The position numbers were made by a program, and so were the translations under genes. From positions 75,680,552-75,744,551 of the forward strand of contig OX419756.1 in NCBI GenBank assembly GCA_948567375.1: a stretch of 64,000 bases of DNA, written 5' to 3'. The notes below the pieces were generated by a model. It did not search any database and was not told the origin of the DNA. It was given only the letters and a program-made list of their open reading frames with translations. Each line of letters opens with the position of its first letter. The stretch's first letter is position 1. This DNA is from Lunularia cruciata (taxonomy: Eukaryota; Streptophyta; Marchantiopsida; Lunulariales; Lunulariaceae). Below, in pieces: positions 52,299 to 64,000 of this stretch.

Positions 52299-54732
52299 AG
52301 TATACCGGCTACAAGTTCCCGATGATGTTCACGCCCAACAATGTCTTTCGGACTCCTTTTCCGGTTTAGATTTTCAAATGAATTCAGATTTAGAAAACAT
52401 TACTGATAAATATATTTAATTTAGTTGGGAAAGCTGCGTTGTTTATGGGAGAGGAAGAGTTTGTAAAGGAAACGGGAAGTACCTCGTACTTACCATCCAG
52501 CGGATTGCGCTCGATTTTACCTTTCTCCAGTGCAATCCTGATGCCCAAAGTTCGAAGGTGCTCGCGCATTCGAGGCTCAAACTCACCTCACGATCATCCA
52601 TCTCTCCACTATATACAAGAGATCTGTCTATCAAGACTTGCCACCTATGGCGTGCATAGCCGTGCATGGATGACCACGCCGTCATCGTATCTGCACCTGA
52701 AGTAATCCTCCTCAAAGAACTCCCCAAACTGTGTATATAGCGACGCGTGCCGAAATATTCATAGGGATAGCTTGTTGTAAATATGGCCGCCGCATCAAGA
52801 AATATTTCCAACTCCTCTGTTCCAAGATTGTCGATACTCACCCTTAGTTTACCTCATACTTGATCCTCCAGACCATTCAACCTTCTGAGTCTCCTGCTTG
52901 TAGAGCTTCCGGAATTTCTTCCCACATCCGTTTGTCTGTTTTCCCTCTCAGTGACCTTCCTACCACCTCTAGGGTTAAGGGCAATCCATCACATCTTGCC
53001 ACAATTTCCACTATTATCTCCTCCAACTTATTTGGAGGTCCATTCTTGCCTGGAAACGCATGTGTAATGAATAACTATCTAGCATGTTCACTCCCCAAAA
53101 CTCGACTGACCTATATCTTGTCGCCGAATAGGGTAAAAAGCCTTTCATCTCGGCTTGTGACTAAGAAACAATTTCTCTCAGCATCATTCTCCGTAGCTAT
53201 TTCATCCAATAACTCTACATCTTAATTTTTCTCGACGTCATCAAATATGACAAGGAGTTTCTTCTTTGTCATCTCATCCCACCTGCTATCACTGTAATCA
53301 CCTCCAGGATGGGGACTTATGTGTTTCCAGACTTCTTCCTTCACCTTTCTCTTGTCCCCTGTAATCTGCTTCACTTCCGCTACAAAACAGGCGTATTCAA
53401 ACTGGGCATTGATCTCATTGTAGAGCAACTTTGCTGGGGTGCTCTTCCCATTCTCCTCCCATCCCACAGAACCCAACAAACGAACGTCCCTGCTCAATTT
53501 CTGCAGTAACGGCTTGTAAACGCGACTCTGCACCCACTGGGTTCATTGAGAGTGCTTTCCTCCGCCTTGTGTGCCATTGCGTACTTGCACCTGCAACAAT
53601 AGTTAGAGGGAAGTGGAATTTAGAAACTGTGCACACAGGTCGTGTTTTCTGGTGTCATTCAGATCACACAACAGATATAAATGAATCCCAATACCTGTAG
53701 TTGCTACTCGTTAACACGGTAGATTAGCTGGACTAAGTGCTGGAACATGTTCGATTGTTTGCTCTCTGGTTTGAACAGTGACAGATGATCAGCACCCACC
53801 GTGATGTAATTTGGTCCCACCGTGCAGACGCTTCTTCTACAATCGCCTGCCTTGAGATTCCACACGCGACCTACACAAGCATAATTTAAACATGAACACC
53901 TAAGATAGTCCTTGCATTGTCTCTCTTAGACTAAAACACTATGCAGGAAACAGTACCCAAAAGCGAAACAACCTGCACATTTGGATCGGTAACTCGTAAC
54001 TCGAAAATCGTTTCATATTGTGTAATTAGTATGGAGTTTCTTCTTATGAGCAACATAAAACTAGTTCATGAAATCAAAATTTAATTCTGTAGATTATATT
54101 ATAACATGCGGGACCCGTCGGTTTGTATTTCTATAGCATAATCTTCTCCAAGACTGAAAATCTCCCAATTTGCTTTACTCGACAATTTGCTGAATTTCTC
54201 GCCTTGCCTGGCCACCTCGGTGTTCAACAACTCCACAAATGGCAACAAAAGACTCCTGCTCATGATCTTTTTTGCCATGTCAGCAACCATTTTCGATCCC
54301 AAATCGAGAGTTCCAGTGGACAGAATCCCTCTAATGCTCTTAATCAATCTCTCTGATCCTGGAACCTGCCCCTCTTCCGCATGAATGCATAACTGCTTAA
54401 TAACAAGACCCCCAAAACTATGTCCGACCAAGATAATGGGTCGGAAACTGTGCGATGACTCTTGTCCTTTGTGGAATGCCCAACGGAGTTCTGTCAACAG
54501 ATTTTCAGCTATCATCGTCAAATCATTCTCCCCGTCCGGGGTCAATCTTCTGTAGTAAACTTGCATCATACTTCATCAAGTATGCTGAAGAAAACTCGCG
54601 CAAGCTGCTCTTGAAATCAACGTTGAAGCCAGATTGTCTTCGAGTCATTTTGGCACGTCCAAGTCGAAAGGTGCACGTCTAGCCCATCAGTATGCTCATG
54701 TTGAAGGCCATGGAAGAAAACAACGTCGATCT

Positions 54733-54885
54733 GCGGTACTGCTGGATCGTACACTAACAGCACGGAATCGCTCAGCTGAAAAATGGACAAATACAGACAA
54801 TTAGAAGTGCGGTACTGTTGGATCGTACACTAACAGCACGGAATTGCTCAGCTGAAAAATGGACAAATACAGACAATTAGAAGTG
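54733..54885. repeat. 76-bp tandem duplication at the hydrolase 5' end
   Basis: Two units start at 54733 and 54809 (GCGGTACTGYTGGATCGTAC) and differ at about two positions. The left unit contains coding sequence of the hydrolase (DSVLLVYDPAVPQ on the minus strand) together with upstream intron sequence, so the duplication copied a small exon start. Confidence 0.8.
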
Positions 54886-57800
54886 CGAGCAATTTCAAAA
54901 CACGAGGGCCTCCTACTCCCTATAAATGTGTCATCAAGATAGTTAGCTTGCAAAGTAATCATCCAGGTAGTTATTAACCATCAGCTGACATTCTGGCAGA
55001 TGCCTGTTCCTTGATTTTGAGTCGCTTTAAGCCTTACCTTGCTGATATCAAGGTCCGACTCTTGAGAACATGTTGTCGATGAATCGATCCGCAAATGCTG
55101 CAAATGTAGATAAAATATTATGAATTGAGAGGTGTAGTTCCAAACATTCCCACAACACCGTGACAACGTCCGGTACTTTCTTAAGGAAGATCAATAGTGT
55201 CTATTCGTACGACAACCTACCGGTTGTTTTAGTCCCGAAATGCCACTTGATCAAGAGAATATTAAAGCCTATATCCGAGTAACTCGAAGTTTGTCAAAAG
55301 AGCTAAAGCATTGTGGTGGAATCTAGTCAACAACTATAATCGATAGAACTTCTATAGTAGTATAACAAAAGGATGGGACGACCATTTTGATAATGGGAAG
55401 ATGGGAAGATCATTTAGAATCAATGATGTCCCTTGCCCTTCCTTACTACGAGATCTTAAGCATGAACAGGCGATTCATGCCAATATCTATGAGGCTAACA
55501 AAACGTGGAAAAGCAGATGAAGTGTCGACGTGAAACAACAGAAGAGTTCAACAACTCTCTCCTCCCGATGACTCTCGTCAAGAAAGAGCACCAATCGAAT
55601 CCTGCAACCCAGAAGGATCTAACGCAAAACCAAATTGCAAATCTCTCTATAATGTATATATAGGTTCGAGGGATAGTGATTCTGATACTATCTAAGAATC
55701 CAAGGTAGAATTTTGCAATGTAGAGTTCTTATATTAAAACTAGCTTGAGCCAATATTTGTCTGCCAGGATTAAGAACAGAGAAAGAACAGTTACTGCTAA
55801 GTTTAACCTGTTGTGAAAGTAGAGAGGCACTTACCATTGACCAATGCAGTTATACCTTGTTGAGAACAATCTTGTTTTGGTGTTCTGTTTTTATGTGTTA
55901 TGGATAATGTACATAAATCAATGTTTGGGAAAAATCTCGAATAACAACTCCTACCAGTTTTAACCATTTGAGACTTTGATATTAATTAATAGACTTCGAT
56001 ATCAACTTTGATAGAATTATTTGAACTAATGATTTGGTAACTTGAAAATGATGTCCAATTCTCTGCATTTTCCACAAGAACAATGGGCTAGTAGGATGGA
56101 TCAATAAGTCAAAGTATATTAGTAACTTTATATCTGCATCTAATGCTATGGCTCTTCCTTTTAACAATCTTTACTAAACATCTATAAAGAATAATCTATG
56201 ACCACAGTTTTGAATCAAATTAGCTCATGTGAAATGAGTTCTTTGCAATTCCAAATCAATGCATGTTCATTGGATTCATAACATAAATTTTCATATGGCT
56301 GATGATTTACTATATTACAAATTAAATTGATTTTATATATTTCAAAAAGAAAAAGAAAATTTTGTAATTTTCTTATGCAAAAATTCATGTCAACTATACT
56401 AGATCTACTAAAACTTTTACAAGACACATCGATATATATGGTAGCAAATCCTCTCTCTTCATGATGCAAAATGTAGTAGCTATGCCTTGAATAATTACTA
56501 ATATACTCAAAATTTCTCAATAACTTTAGGTACTTCACTCAAACAGATAAAAGTGGAACCTTCTTGTAATAAAATGACAATATTATAGCAATTTGATGGA
56601 ATTTTATCATCTATGTTACTAGAAAATTTTAGAATATAATACAAAAATACATGTAAATTTTACTAAAGGAGTATTGACAAGGACCTTTCTATGAATTGGA
56701 CAGTGATATAATCTAGAATCTTGGAATGTTATAGTACATTAAAGACCCTTCCTTAGTGTTGACTAACTAAGCTTAGTTTAGCTAGGAAATTAAGGGCTAG
56801 ATTTACTAAGAAAGAACATATCTCCAGCTTGAGCGTAGATAAGAGTACTTTAGGCCATATCTGGCGTTTGGAATATATTCAATTCATGTGTGTTACATGC
56901 CTCGTCTTCTTTTAGCTGTGTTTTTACGCTCAAATTATGGTCATTTACATTTTTTTTCTTCGTTCTTGAAGATTACCAATATGGATTCTTAAATTCTATG
57001 TGAATAGTTCTTCATAAAACTTGACACTGAAGCATAGTATTCTTTTGGACCTAAGTTACTTTTTTCACTTCCTACGTCTCGTTTGAGTATTTTGAGTAAG
57101 ATCTTTATCTTTATCTCCGTCTACTAGACCGTGATTTTCTTTCTTTCTTTATAATTGAATCTTAGTACACTTCTATCTCTTACATATGCGCCGACCAAAT
57201 CTGCAAACAAACACAAACTCAATATGAGTCTTGATTCTAAATTTGAAGGTTGGCTGAAAGTTACAAGCACACGAACAGTCCAAAACTTAAAAGAAATATG
57301 CAAAACATTTTGAAACTCTATCCCACTTCACTGCAACCAATGGATTTCAGCATTTTAGCAAAGGTACATCTCTCAATGTTTCTAATTTCCTCTATGGTAT
57401 GACAGTAACTTGTTCTCTACCATAATCACTTGGATCCAAATGCACTCTGTATAGGTTTGCTAAATCTTTCATCCGCCATATAAAATGATACTACTTTACT
57501 TGTTTCCAGTGTTAGAAATATCATCACCTGAATATCTAACACTTTTCAACTTGTTGTCATGTGGGAATATCAAAGGCCACTCTATAATTTTCCATGTCAA
57601 TATGCAATCTCCATGAAGATCTCTTTACTCTCCGTGAATAAGCGTTTTGAATTTACAACACACATTGGAGTGATGGGAGATTTTTTGAAATTCTTATGGC
57701 TGGACAATTGCTGACCAATTAACCAGATCGACCTTGGTAAGTGATCTTCTCAGGTTCAAGAAAAGTTGCCTCATTTTGACCATTTAAAAAGAACCCTACT

Positions 57801-58570
57801 CTATCGTAAAATGTATTTGATCAAAAAATAAAATAAAAATAAAAAAGAAAATAAAAAAATTTATATGCCTAATGCGCCACGTCATTGCTTCAAGGTGGTG
57901 TGCAAAGTCGAAGTGCTAAATATGGGGTCTGTTATGTCTTTGCCCGCATGCCTTGATCCTCCTTAAGGACAAACAGGTCAGGGTTTGTTCCCACAGTACA
58001 CTTTCCGTTCTCCCGAGCTTTTGAACTCGCGCTCGGTGCAGGTGCTGACACCTTGACGCCGAAAGTCTCAGATTCAGTACTTAATTAGATATATTCCAAT
58101 TTCGTTAATTTTGAGCAATTTAATATGTGAATGTCAGGAATAGTGAGGAGGTTCTTCCTACTGTTGTTGTGTCGATGGCAGAAGGCGCAAGTCCAGCGGA
58201 AGAGGTGCTGCTGCAATTGAGACCAAGGAGATCTCTGGGGCGGCGAAATTAATGCTAGCTCGCCGGAGATCCTCAAGTAGATGATCATGATTCTATGCAG
58301 AGATCGTTAAATTTGGTGTTTGATTTCCTGCGCTTTTGGTCGTACTTGGAGTGGAACAGACCTCTAGAGCATTTGGTTTTGCCGCTTGTAGGAAGGAGGA
58401 GTGGTTGATCCTACTTTCATGATCGGTGAAGGATTTGTCAATGAAAGGGAACGGAATGAAGCTGGATCGCGGTCTCATTGTCGCGTGTGTGCTGTTGCTG
58501 TGTGTTTCGCGGTCGACAGTGAGTGTGATGGTGAGCTAGCATACTGGCTGGAAGATCTGAAAAAGACGCG
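54886..58570. other. Intergenic, no gene
   Basis: AT-rich except for the last 500 bases. A weak relative of the retroelement tail lies near 55365-55420. GC content rises from about 57970, probably the promoter and leader of the gene starting at 58571. A/T-only tracts occur at about 57820-57860. Confidence 0.4.
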
Positions 58571-59578
58571 ATGGCTAATGCACCAGGCGATCGGTTCATT
58601 GGGTCCCCGTCGACGTCTTCTACTTCAGGAGCTATCAGTGACGTCGAGCCCGACGAAGTAGGTTCTTATTAGCACGTACCTCCGTTTCCTCGCAGTGTTT
58701 TGCATTCGATAGGCTAACTGTGAGGGAACACCTGAATATTCCTGATACCTCTCTTCGACCAGTTTTCTATTTGTTTGAGAATGCTGAGATTTTATGCCGT
58801 GAATATAATTACTGTGTATAGCTCAAGATTGTTCCGCTATTTGGTTGCTGCACGCAATTGATAAATGATCAGGCGACATATCGAATTTGAATGGTAGGAG
58901 AGATGCATTTCATCTTTCCGTTCCTGACGAGATTCTGCCTACTTAGACTAGCACTCTAAACTATAGTTTTTCATCTATTGTGCTTGTGAAAATTTGAAAC
59001 TGGTAATTGAGGTCCTCAGGGAAAGAAATTCCTGAGTGGAAGGCCTTCTGGAGTACTCTGTACCAAATCAGAATGAGTACAGTAGAAAGGGGGGAAGGTG
59101 TTCTAGCTCCACAGCCAGTCTATAGTATCATATCATTCTATGAATTTTCGTATCTAAAGTACTCAAATTTTTACTGCCAAATCTTCACTTCTGTTATCGA
59201 ATTATGGTAGGCAAGAGAAGAGTCTCACTTCTATGAGCAAATTTCGAGTTCCAAATGTACATGTGATAGAAACGGTCATTCACTCTTCGCATCTTTTTCT
59301 GATAGGAACTAGAGTTGGATGACAGGAGCATCGGATCATGTAGCAGATTCTCATGTACGCTCATGGTTTATCCTTGCAGTTAGAGGGCTTTGACGACTTC
59401 ACGCTTGCGTCCTCATGGGAAAGGTAAAAGCCCATTAAAGAGTACCTTCCGGGAGTTTCTTCGCATACCAAAGTATTCCAACTCTCACTGACATGTACTC
59501 TGTATGGGAACCAGGTTCATAGCGAGTGTTGAGACTACTTGCCGTGAATGGCAGGCCGCAGGTCCAAATGGGCTTATG
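58571..59578 (+). CDS. Rab3GAP catalytic-subunit-like gene, first three exons (65 codons)
   Basis: Exons: 58571-58657, 59380-59423 and 59515-59578, with GT-AG sites and matching phases. The peptide starts MANAPGDRF, has a Ser/Thr-rich stretch and an acidic DVEPDE, then LEGFDDFTLASSWERFI, TTCREWQAAG and PNGLM. The FDDFTLASSWERFI block is, from memory, the conserved N-terminal signature of plant homologues of Rab3GAP1, the catalytic part of a GTPase-regulating complex (Rab18 exchange and autophagy in animals). The next donor is ATG^GTACGTG at 59579. No further exon was found before the window end, so the gene is either truncated or its next intron spans the whole repeat cluster to the right. 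Confidence 0.65.
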
Positions 59579-60336
59579 GTACGTGTTGTGTTCTTTTGAC
59601 CAGTTTCCCTCGTACATGGCTCCTAAATTGACATATTGTTGCTCATCTGCCTGTTTTCTGCACATTACCTTTTTCGGATTTGATACTGCAATTAGTTGTC
59701 CATAAGAACGGCGACATTAGTTCGTAATGCTACATCAAACAATCAGACGCTTGTTGGAATGACGACAATGTTTAGATCATTATGTCTGTCGTTTCTTTGC
59801 TGCTCAGGCTTAGTTTGTTGCCAATGATCACTCTTTGATTTCACCTTTGAGGACATTAGAAGCTACTAGCGGACCATCTGTGGTTTGAAAAGATCTCAAC
59901 GTATTGCGTCTGCTGCCAGATGCTTCAGCAAGAGTCCCTTATTGGCAATGAAGTACATAGTCCTGTGAATTCATATATGTGGACCAGCTTTCACTGTAGG
60001 CTTGTTTACCATACCGGTGAACAGGACTGATTCTTGACTGTTTATTTAGGCACTGGTCAGAACAGTTTCTGTTCTCATATACATATATACATGTCTCATT
60101 TACCAATATATACATGTCTCATGTTTGATGCATCGCTCATTCTCAGCTCTGTGACTATCCACTTTCTTCCCTTTTGCCCCAACTCACATCTGTTGTTTTA
60201 CTTCATGGTTCCCTTGTATGTGTTCTGAACAGTCTGTCATTTTCAGTTTCCCCAGAACGGTGTATTTTTGAGTTGTAGGTCTTCAATTACAGCTTGTTTC
60301 TTACACTCCTTACATTACTTCGCGTTTCGGTTTATC
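59579..60336 (+). other. Intron or truncated 3' flank
   Basis: No exon compatible in phase and composition with the preceding three was seen. An 80-base stretch near 59860-59935 is mildly coding-like but has no match that I recognise. Confidence 0.3.
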
Positions 60337-60992
60337 TGTTGGTATATCTGTTCTCTCCTGTTGATAAGGATACATCAGGATACATTGATATTACAAGTAG
60401 AGTCATAAGTAGCATAGCTACTATGATATGTAGCGGCATACTCTATCTAGCCTATTGGGTTATAGTGCATCCCTCCCTCCTGGAGTTAGTCTTGGTATAC
60501 TCTATACTGTCTAGTGAGTTGTAACGCATTCCTCCTGGAGTTAGTCTCCACAATATGTAGCGGCATACTCTATGTAGCCTATTGGGTTATAGTGCATCCC
60601 TCCCTCCTGGAGTTAGTCTTGGTATACTCTATACTGTCTAGTGAGTTATAACGCATTCCTCCTGGAGTTAGTCTCTGTTCTGAGCCTTTCAAATGCTCAC
60701 ACGAACTGAATACCCCTGCTGTTGTTTGGCTGGCACGTGGCACCATCTCACACGTGTGACCATCTCGCCCGGTGGCTCTCTTTTCCTTCACAGTTCCTGA
60801 GGCCTCTCTCAGCACCCGAGGCCATCCTTCCCTCGGAAACCCTCTCCTTCTCCTTTGCTTTCTGCTTGTTTGGGTTATAGTTCTTGCTTAGCCCATAGTG
60901 CGTTCCCTCATTAGTTCCACCTTTTCATGCCTGTCCGTTCTGCCTTATTCTCTGCTCTCTAGCTCTCAGCTTCGCACTCTTCTAACTTGGCT
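60337..60992 (+). repeat. Left arm of a large inverted repeat
   Basis: This arm matches the reverse complement of 62600-63092 over nearly its entire length, with blocks such as GTTCTCTCCYGTTGATAA, ACAAGTAGAGTCATAAGTAG, CAAATGCTCACACGAACTG, CATCTCACACGTGTGACC and GCCTGTCCGTTCTGCC. It is longer than the right arm mainly because of an internal tandem duplication. Confidence 0.8.
60426..60679 (+). repeat. 127-bp tandem duplication inside the left arm
   Basis: Two units start at 60426 and 60553 with ATATGTAGCGGCATACTCTA and each contain CCTCCCTCCTGGAGTTAGTC. The right arm has only one shorter unit, so the duplication arose after the arms separated. Confidence 0.78.
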
Positions 60993-61358
60993 GATTCCTT
61001 TGTTTTCTTACTAACTCCTCCTGGTTTCTTTGTGCTTCGCTCTCTGGTTTTACTTGCTGCTAACCCTGATAGACGTTGTCCTTGCAGGCATTTTCTAGGG
61101 ATGTCTCGCATCACTCACACTCTCCTGCTTTTGATCTTATTTTCTTCTTTCCCTTGTTCACAATTTCGTTCATGCCTACATTCTGCATTCGTCCGATTTC
61201 TGCTCTTTTGGGACTTTAAGCTCCAGTTGTTCATTTCTGTAGCCTTCCATTTCTGTAACCTTCCCCTGGCGGTTCATGATTTCCATTATTTCGTGTAGCA
61301 CTGCTGAAAGATGGCTGTTTATTACTTCAAGCGGCGCTGTTGGAAGCAACCGAGTTTG

Positions 61359-61580
61359 CCTTGGCACTCATGAGTTTTCGAGCAGAAACTCGGGACGAGG
61401 AGTACTGACAATTGTTCAGCTACTTCGGCACTGCGTGAGGCACTGATGAAGTAGTTGGTGTTATCGTGGAGGTTTACTATGGCCGCCTTCTGCTTCCTTC
61501 AGTTGTTTAGCGTATCTGGACTCCAGTGTCCATAGCACTGGGTGTGATATACTTTATCCTGTACTCTTACGCATGGCTCT
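61359..61580 (+). repeat. Dispersed 200-bp repeat, copy 1
   Basis: Starts GGCACTCATGAG and contains AGAAACTCGG, CAGCTACTTCGGCACTGC, GGCACTGATGAAGT and TCGTGGAGG. Copies 2 and 3 lie at 63119-63340 and 63384-63560 in the same orientation. Confidence 0.72.
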
Positions 61581-61879
61581 AGTTACACTTTTACATTTCT
61601 ACCCGTTTCTGCAGCCATATCCTTCACGAAATGCCAGCCACATCCACACATTCCTCTACTATTTCACTCCCTAGTCTTTTCCCTTCGCTCTCTGACTGCT
61701 TCCTGCCTCGCCCTCTAGTGTTTACTGTGTTCCTCCCCAACGCGATCCCACGTTCTTCATCTTCATCTACGCACTGTATCCTGGTGGGCTCTTACAGCAA
61801 GTTTCCTATTTTCGCTGATTTCAGGGTTAGGTTGTGGACCTCTTTGTTGTTCCTTTCTTGACTCTCCTGTTCTCTCCTT

Positions 61880-62525
61880 CACTTGTTGGTTCGTTGACAG
61901 TTCCACAGGAATTGTGGCATCCTTGCTTCTCACCTGCAGTTCGTTACTTCTTCTCTACCGCGACCTCTTTCTCCAATTTTTTGACATCCATCTCTTTGTC
62001 ACCCTGCACTGTGGCACTAGCCCTCTAGCCCCAAGCACTGGGTGTCAGTAGCACTATGTGTAAGTCATACCGTCCAAGTGTTTGCGGTGGCTCGCTCACT
62101 TGTTGGTTCGTTGACAGTCCCAAAGGAATTGTGGAATCCTTGCTTTTCACCTGCCGTTCGTTACTTCTTCTCTATTGCGACCTCTTTCTTAAATTTTTTT
62201 GACATCCATCTCTTTGTCGCCCTGCACTGTGGCACCCGCCCTCTAGCCCCGAGCACATGGTGTCAGTAGCAGTGTGGGTCAGTCATACCGTCCAAGTGTT
62301 TGAGGTGACTCGCTCACTTGTTGGTTTGTTGACAGTCCCAAAGGCATTGTGGAATCCTTGCTTCTCAGCTGCCGTTCGTTACTTCTTCTCTACCGCGACC
62401 TCTTTCTGCAAGTTTTTCGACATCCATCTCTTTGTCACCCTGCACTCTAGCCCCGAGCACTGAGTGTCAGTAGCACCTTGTGTCAATTATACCGTCCAAG
62501 TGTTTGAGGTGACTCGCTCTCTTAT
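61880..62525 (+). repeat. 218-bp tandem repeat, three units
   Basis: Units start at 61880, 62097 and 62315 with CACTTGTTGGTTYGTTGACA, then a TTGTGGMATCCTTGCTT block, CGTTCGTTACTTCTTCTCTA and GTGTCAGTAGCA. Period 217-218. Each unit has an open stretch of about 65-75 codons that reads similarly, but the period is not a multiple of three and the frames do not join, so they are not taken as genes. Confidence 0.8.
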
Positions 62526-62599
62526 GTTGGCACACGGACATCTAGCCCTCAAACCTTGTTCCATATTCAATATCCACTGGCACCTTTGCATCAGCCCAG

Positions 62600-63092
62600 T
62601 TAGCCAAGTTAGAAGAGTGCGAAGCTGAGAGCTAGAGAGCAGAGAATAAGGCAGAACGGACAGGCATGAAAAGGTGGAACTAACGAGGGAACACACTATG
62701 GGCTAAGCAAGAACTATAACCCAAACAAGCAGAAAGCAAAGGAGAAGGAGAGGGTTTTCGAGGGAAGGATGGTCTCGGGTGCTGAGAGAGGCCTTGGGAA
62801 CTGGGAAGGAAGGGAGAGCCACCAGGCGAGATGGTCACACGTGTGAGATGGTGCCACTTGCCAGCCAAACAACAGCAAGGGTATTCAGTTCGTGTGAGCA
62901 TTTGAAAGGCTCAGAACAGAGATATTCTGAAGATTAACTCCAGGAGGAATGCACTATAACTCACTAGACAGTATAGAGTATACTGCTACATATCATAGTA
63001 GCTATGCTACTTATGACTCTACTTGTAATATCTATGTATCCTGATGTATCTTTATCAACGGGAGAGAACAGAAATACCGAAAATACCAATAT
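62600..63092 (-). repeat. Right arm of the large inverted repeat
   Basis: Reverse-complement partner of 60337-60992, separated from it by about 1.6 kb that contains one copy of the 200-bp repeat and the 218-bp tandem array. Confidence 0.8.
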
Positions 63093-63118
63093 GTGGACCA
63101 GATAAGTTATGCCTTAAC

Positions 63119-63560
63119 ACTCATGAGGTTTTGAACCGAAACTCGGTACGATGGGTACTAGCATTCACCCAGCTACTTAGGCACTGCGTTAGGCACTGAT
63201 GATGTCGTTTGTGCTTTCGTGGAGGCTTACTATGACCGCCTTTCTGCTTCCTTCAGTGTTTGGCGTTTTAGGACTAATGCGTTCATAGCACATTGCTGCG
63301 ATATACACTATCTGGATCTTCCGTTCGAGGAACCACTTCTGTCCTCATTTCTCTATATGCAGTCCTTTTACACCATCCTGCCTTGGCACTCATGAGCTTT
63401 AGAACAGAAACTCGGTACGAGGGGTCCAGCTACTTCGGCACTGCTTTTGGCACTGATGAAGTCGTAAGGGCTTTCGTGGAGGCGAACTATGCTTCCCTCT
63501 GTGTTTTTGGTGTTTTAGGACTCATGTGTTCATAACACATGCTGCGATATAATCTATATC
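63119..63560 (+). repeat. Dispersed 200-bp repeat, copies 2 and 3
   Basis: Two tandem copies (63119-63340 and 63384-63560) of the repeat at 61359. Both carry CACTCATGAG, GAAACTCGGTACGA, GGCACTGATGA and TCGTGGAGGC, and the phrase TTTTAGGACT. Confidence 0.72.
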
Positions 63561-64000
63561 CTGTCCTCTAACGCATCGCTCTACTTCCCTCGTTCTCTGA
63601 GCGATTTCATATAATCGGATCTTCCATGATTTTCGATTTCCAAGCTTCTACATTCATTCTCGACTTCAATTTATCTTAATCTTTCTCGTCTGGCTCATCA
63701 AGCCGGCGCTTTTCCTGTTGACTTTTTTAATCTACATGCACTGTTGTTCTGTTTCTGCTTTTTCGATGCATGCTACTTGTATATAGGTATTACTCTTGAT
63801 ATGTTTCCAGGTTGCGTTTATTTATGCTATCATTCGATCAAATGTTCGCAATCTTGTATATATTACATATCTTACATCTCATTTGCATTCAATGAGTTTG
63901 GATCTCCCGTTCATCAAAAGGCTTCTGTCCTCATTTCTCTACATCCGGTCCTTTCACGCTTCGCTCCGACTCAGCCAAGACACCATCCACTCCTCTCCAA
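63561..64000. other. Right edge, no gene
   Basis: No coding signal. A phrase TTCTGTCCTCATTTCTCTA (about 63929) also occurs at 63338, so repeat sequence continues to the window edge. Confidence 0.4.

Larger units (their letters stand above)
48361..54790 (-). pseudogene. Hydrolase-NB-ARC-LRR (HNL-type) NLR pseudogene, copy B
   Basis: Domains on the minus strand: an alpha/beta-hydrolase of SERAC1 type (about 54780-53700; VVFFHGLQ, then the nucleophile elbow LVGHSFGG near 54420, and GADHLSLF); NB-ARC (about 53620-52860; P-loop split as GFCGMGG and NGKST in different frames, kinase-2 LLVIFDDVE, CFLVTSRDERL, CDGLPLTLEVVG); ARC2 (52841-52443); linker (about 50850-50510); LRRs (49780-48700). Hydrolase-fused NLRs are known from bryophytes. 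It is broken: TGA near 54617, frameshifts at the hydrolase start, its C-terminal part and the P-loop, and four in-frame stops at 53222, 53111, 53075 and 52877. Two retroelement pieces interrupt it. No functional receptor can be made. Confidence 0.85.

Overview
The window looks like nuclear DNA of a land plant, most likely a bryophyte (moss or liverwort; the sequence does not decide which). It is AT-rich, gene-poor and repeat-rich. It carries spliced plant genes with GT-AG introns, a receptor-like cytoplasmic (pseudo)kinase, an MS1/MMD1-type PHD protein, decayed NLR genes with an N-terminal alpha/beta-hydrolase (an architecture known from bryophytes), and a nuclear fragment of mitochondrial atp9. 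No prokaryotic gene organisation, CRISPR array, rRNA gene or convincing tRNA gene was seen.

Layout. 1-5.9 kb: remains of LTR-type elements and broken ORFs. 5.9-6.5 kb: a possible two-exon gene fragment. 6.9-12 kb: nested direct repeats and tail fragments of a non-LTR retrotransposon family. 14.8-18.2 kb (+): an intact four-exon gene for a 902-residue, probably myristoylated, PBL-type protein that has lost key kinase residues. 21.8-24.6 kb (-): an intact six-exon gene for a 466-residue RING protein. 25-32 kb: AT-rich, with an LTR that has a primer-binding-site-like sequence. 32.5-36.7 kb (+): an intact five-exon gene for a 675-residue PHD-finger protein of the MS1/MMD1 family. 39.6-42.3 kb: unidentified candidate exons, then decayed pieces of the PHD gene tail and the RING gene head lying next to each other. 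42.9 kb: the atp9 fragment. 45.2-54.8 kb (-): two tandem NLR pseudogene units (the more complete one reads alpha/beta-hydrolase, NB-ARC, LRR), broken by stops, frameshifts and retrotransposon pieces. 58.6-59.6 kb (+): the first three exons of a Rab3GAP catalytic-subunit-like gene. 60.3-63.6 kb: a large inverted repeat enclosing 218-bp tandem repeats.

The main story is genome turnover around three apparently intact genes. The NLR locus can be read as an ordered history: a 5'-truncated retroelement entered the gene, the segment was then tandemly duplicated through a short microhomology, and a second copy of the same retroelement family inserted into one duplicate, leaving the other as the empty site. 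All exon models were assembled by hand from splice sites, phase and family memory; no searches were run.
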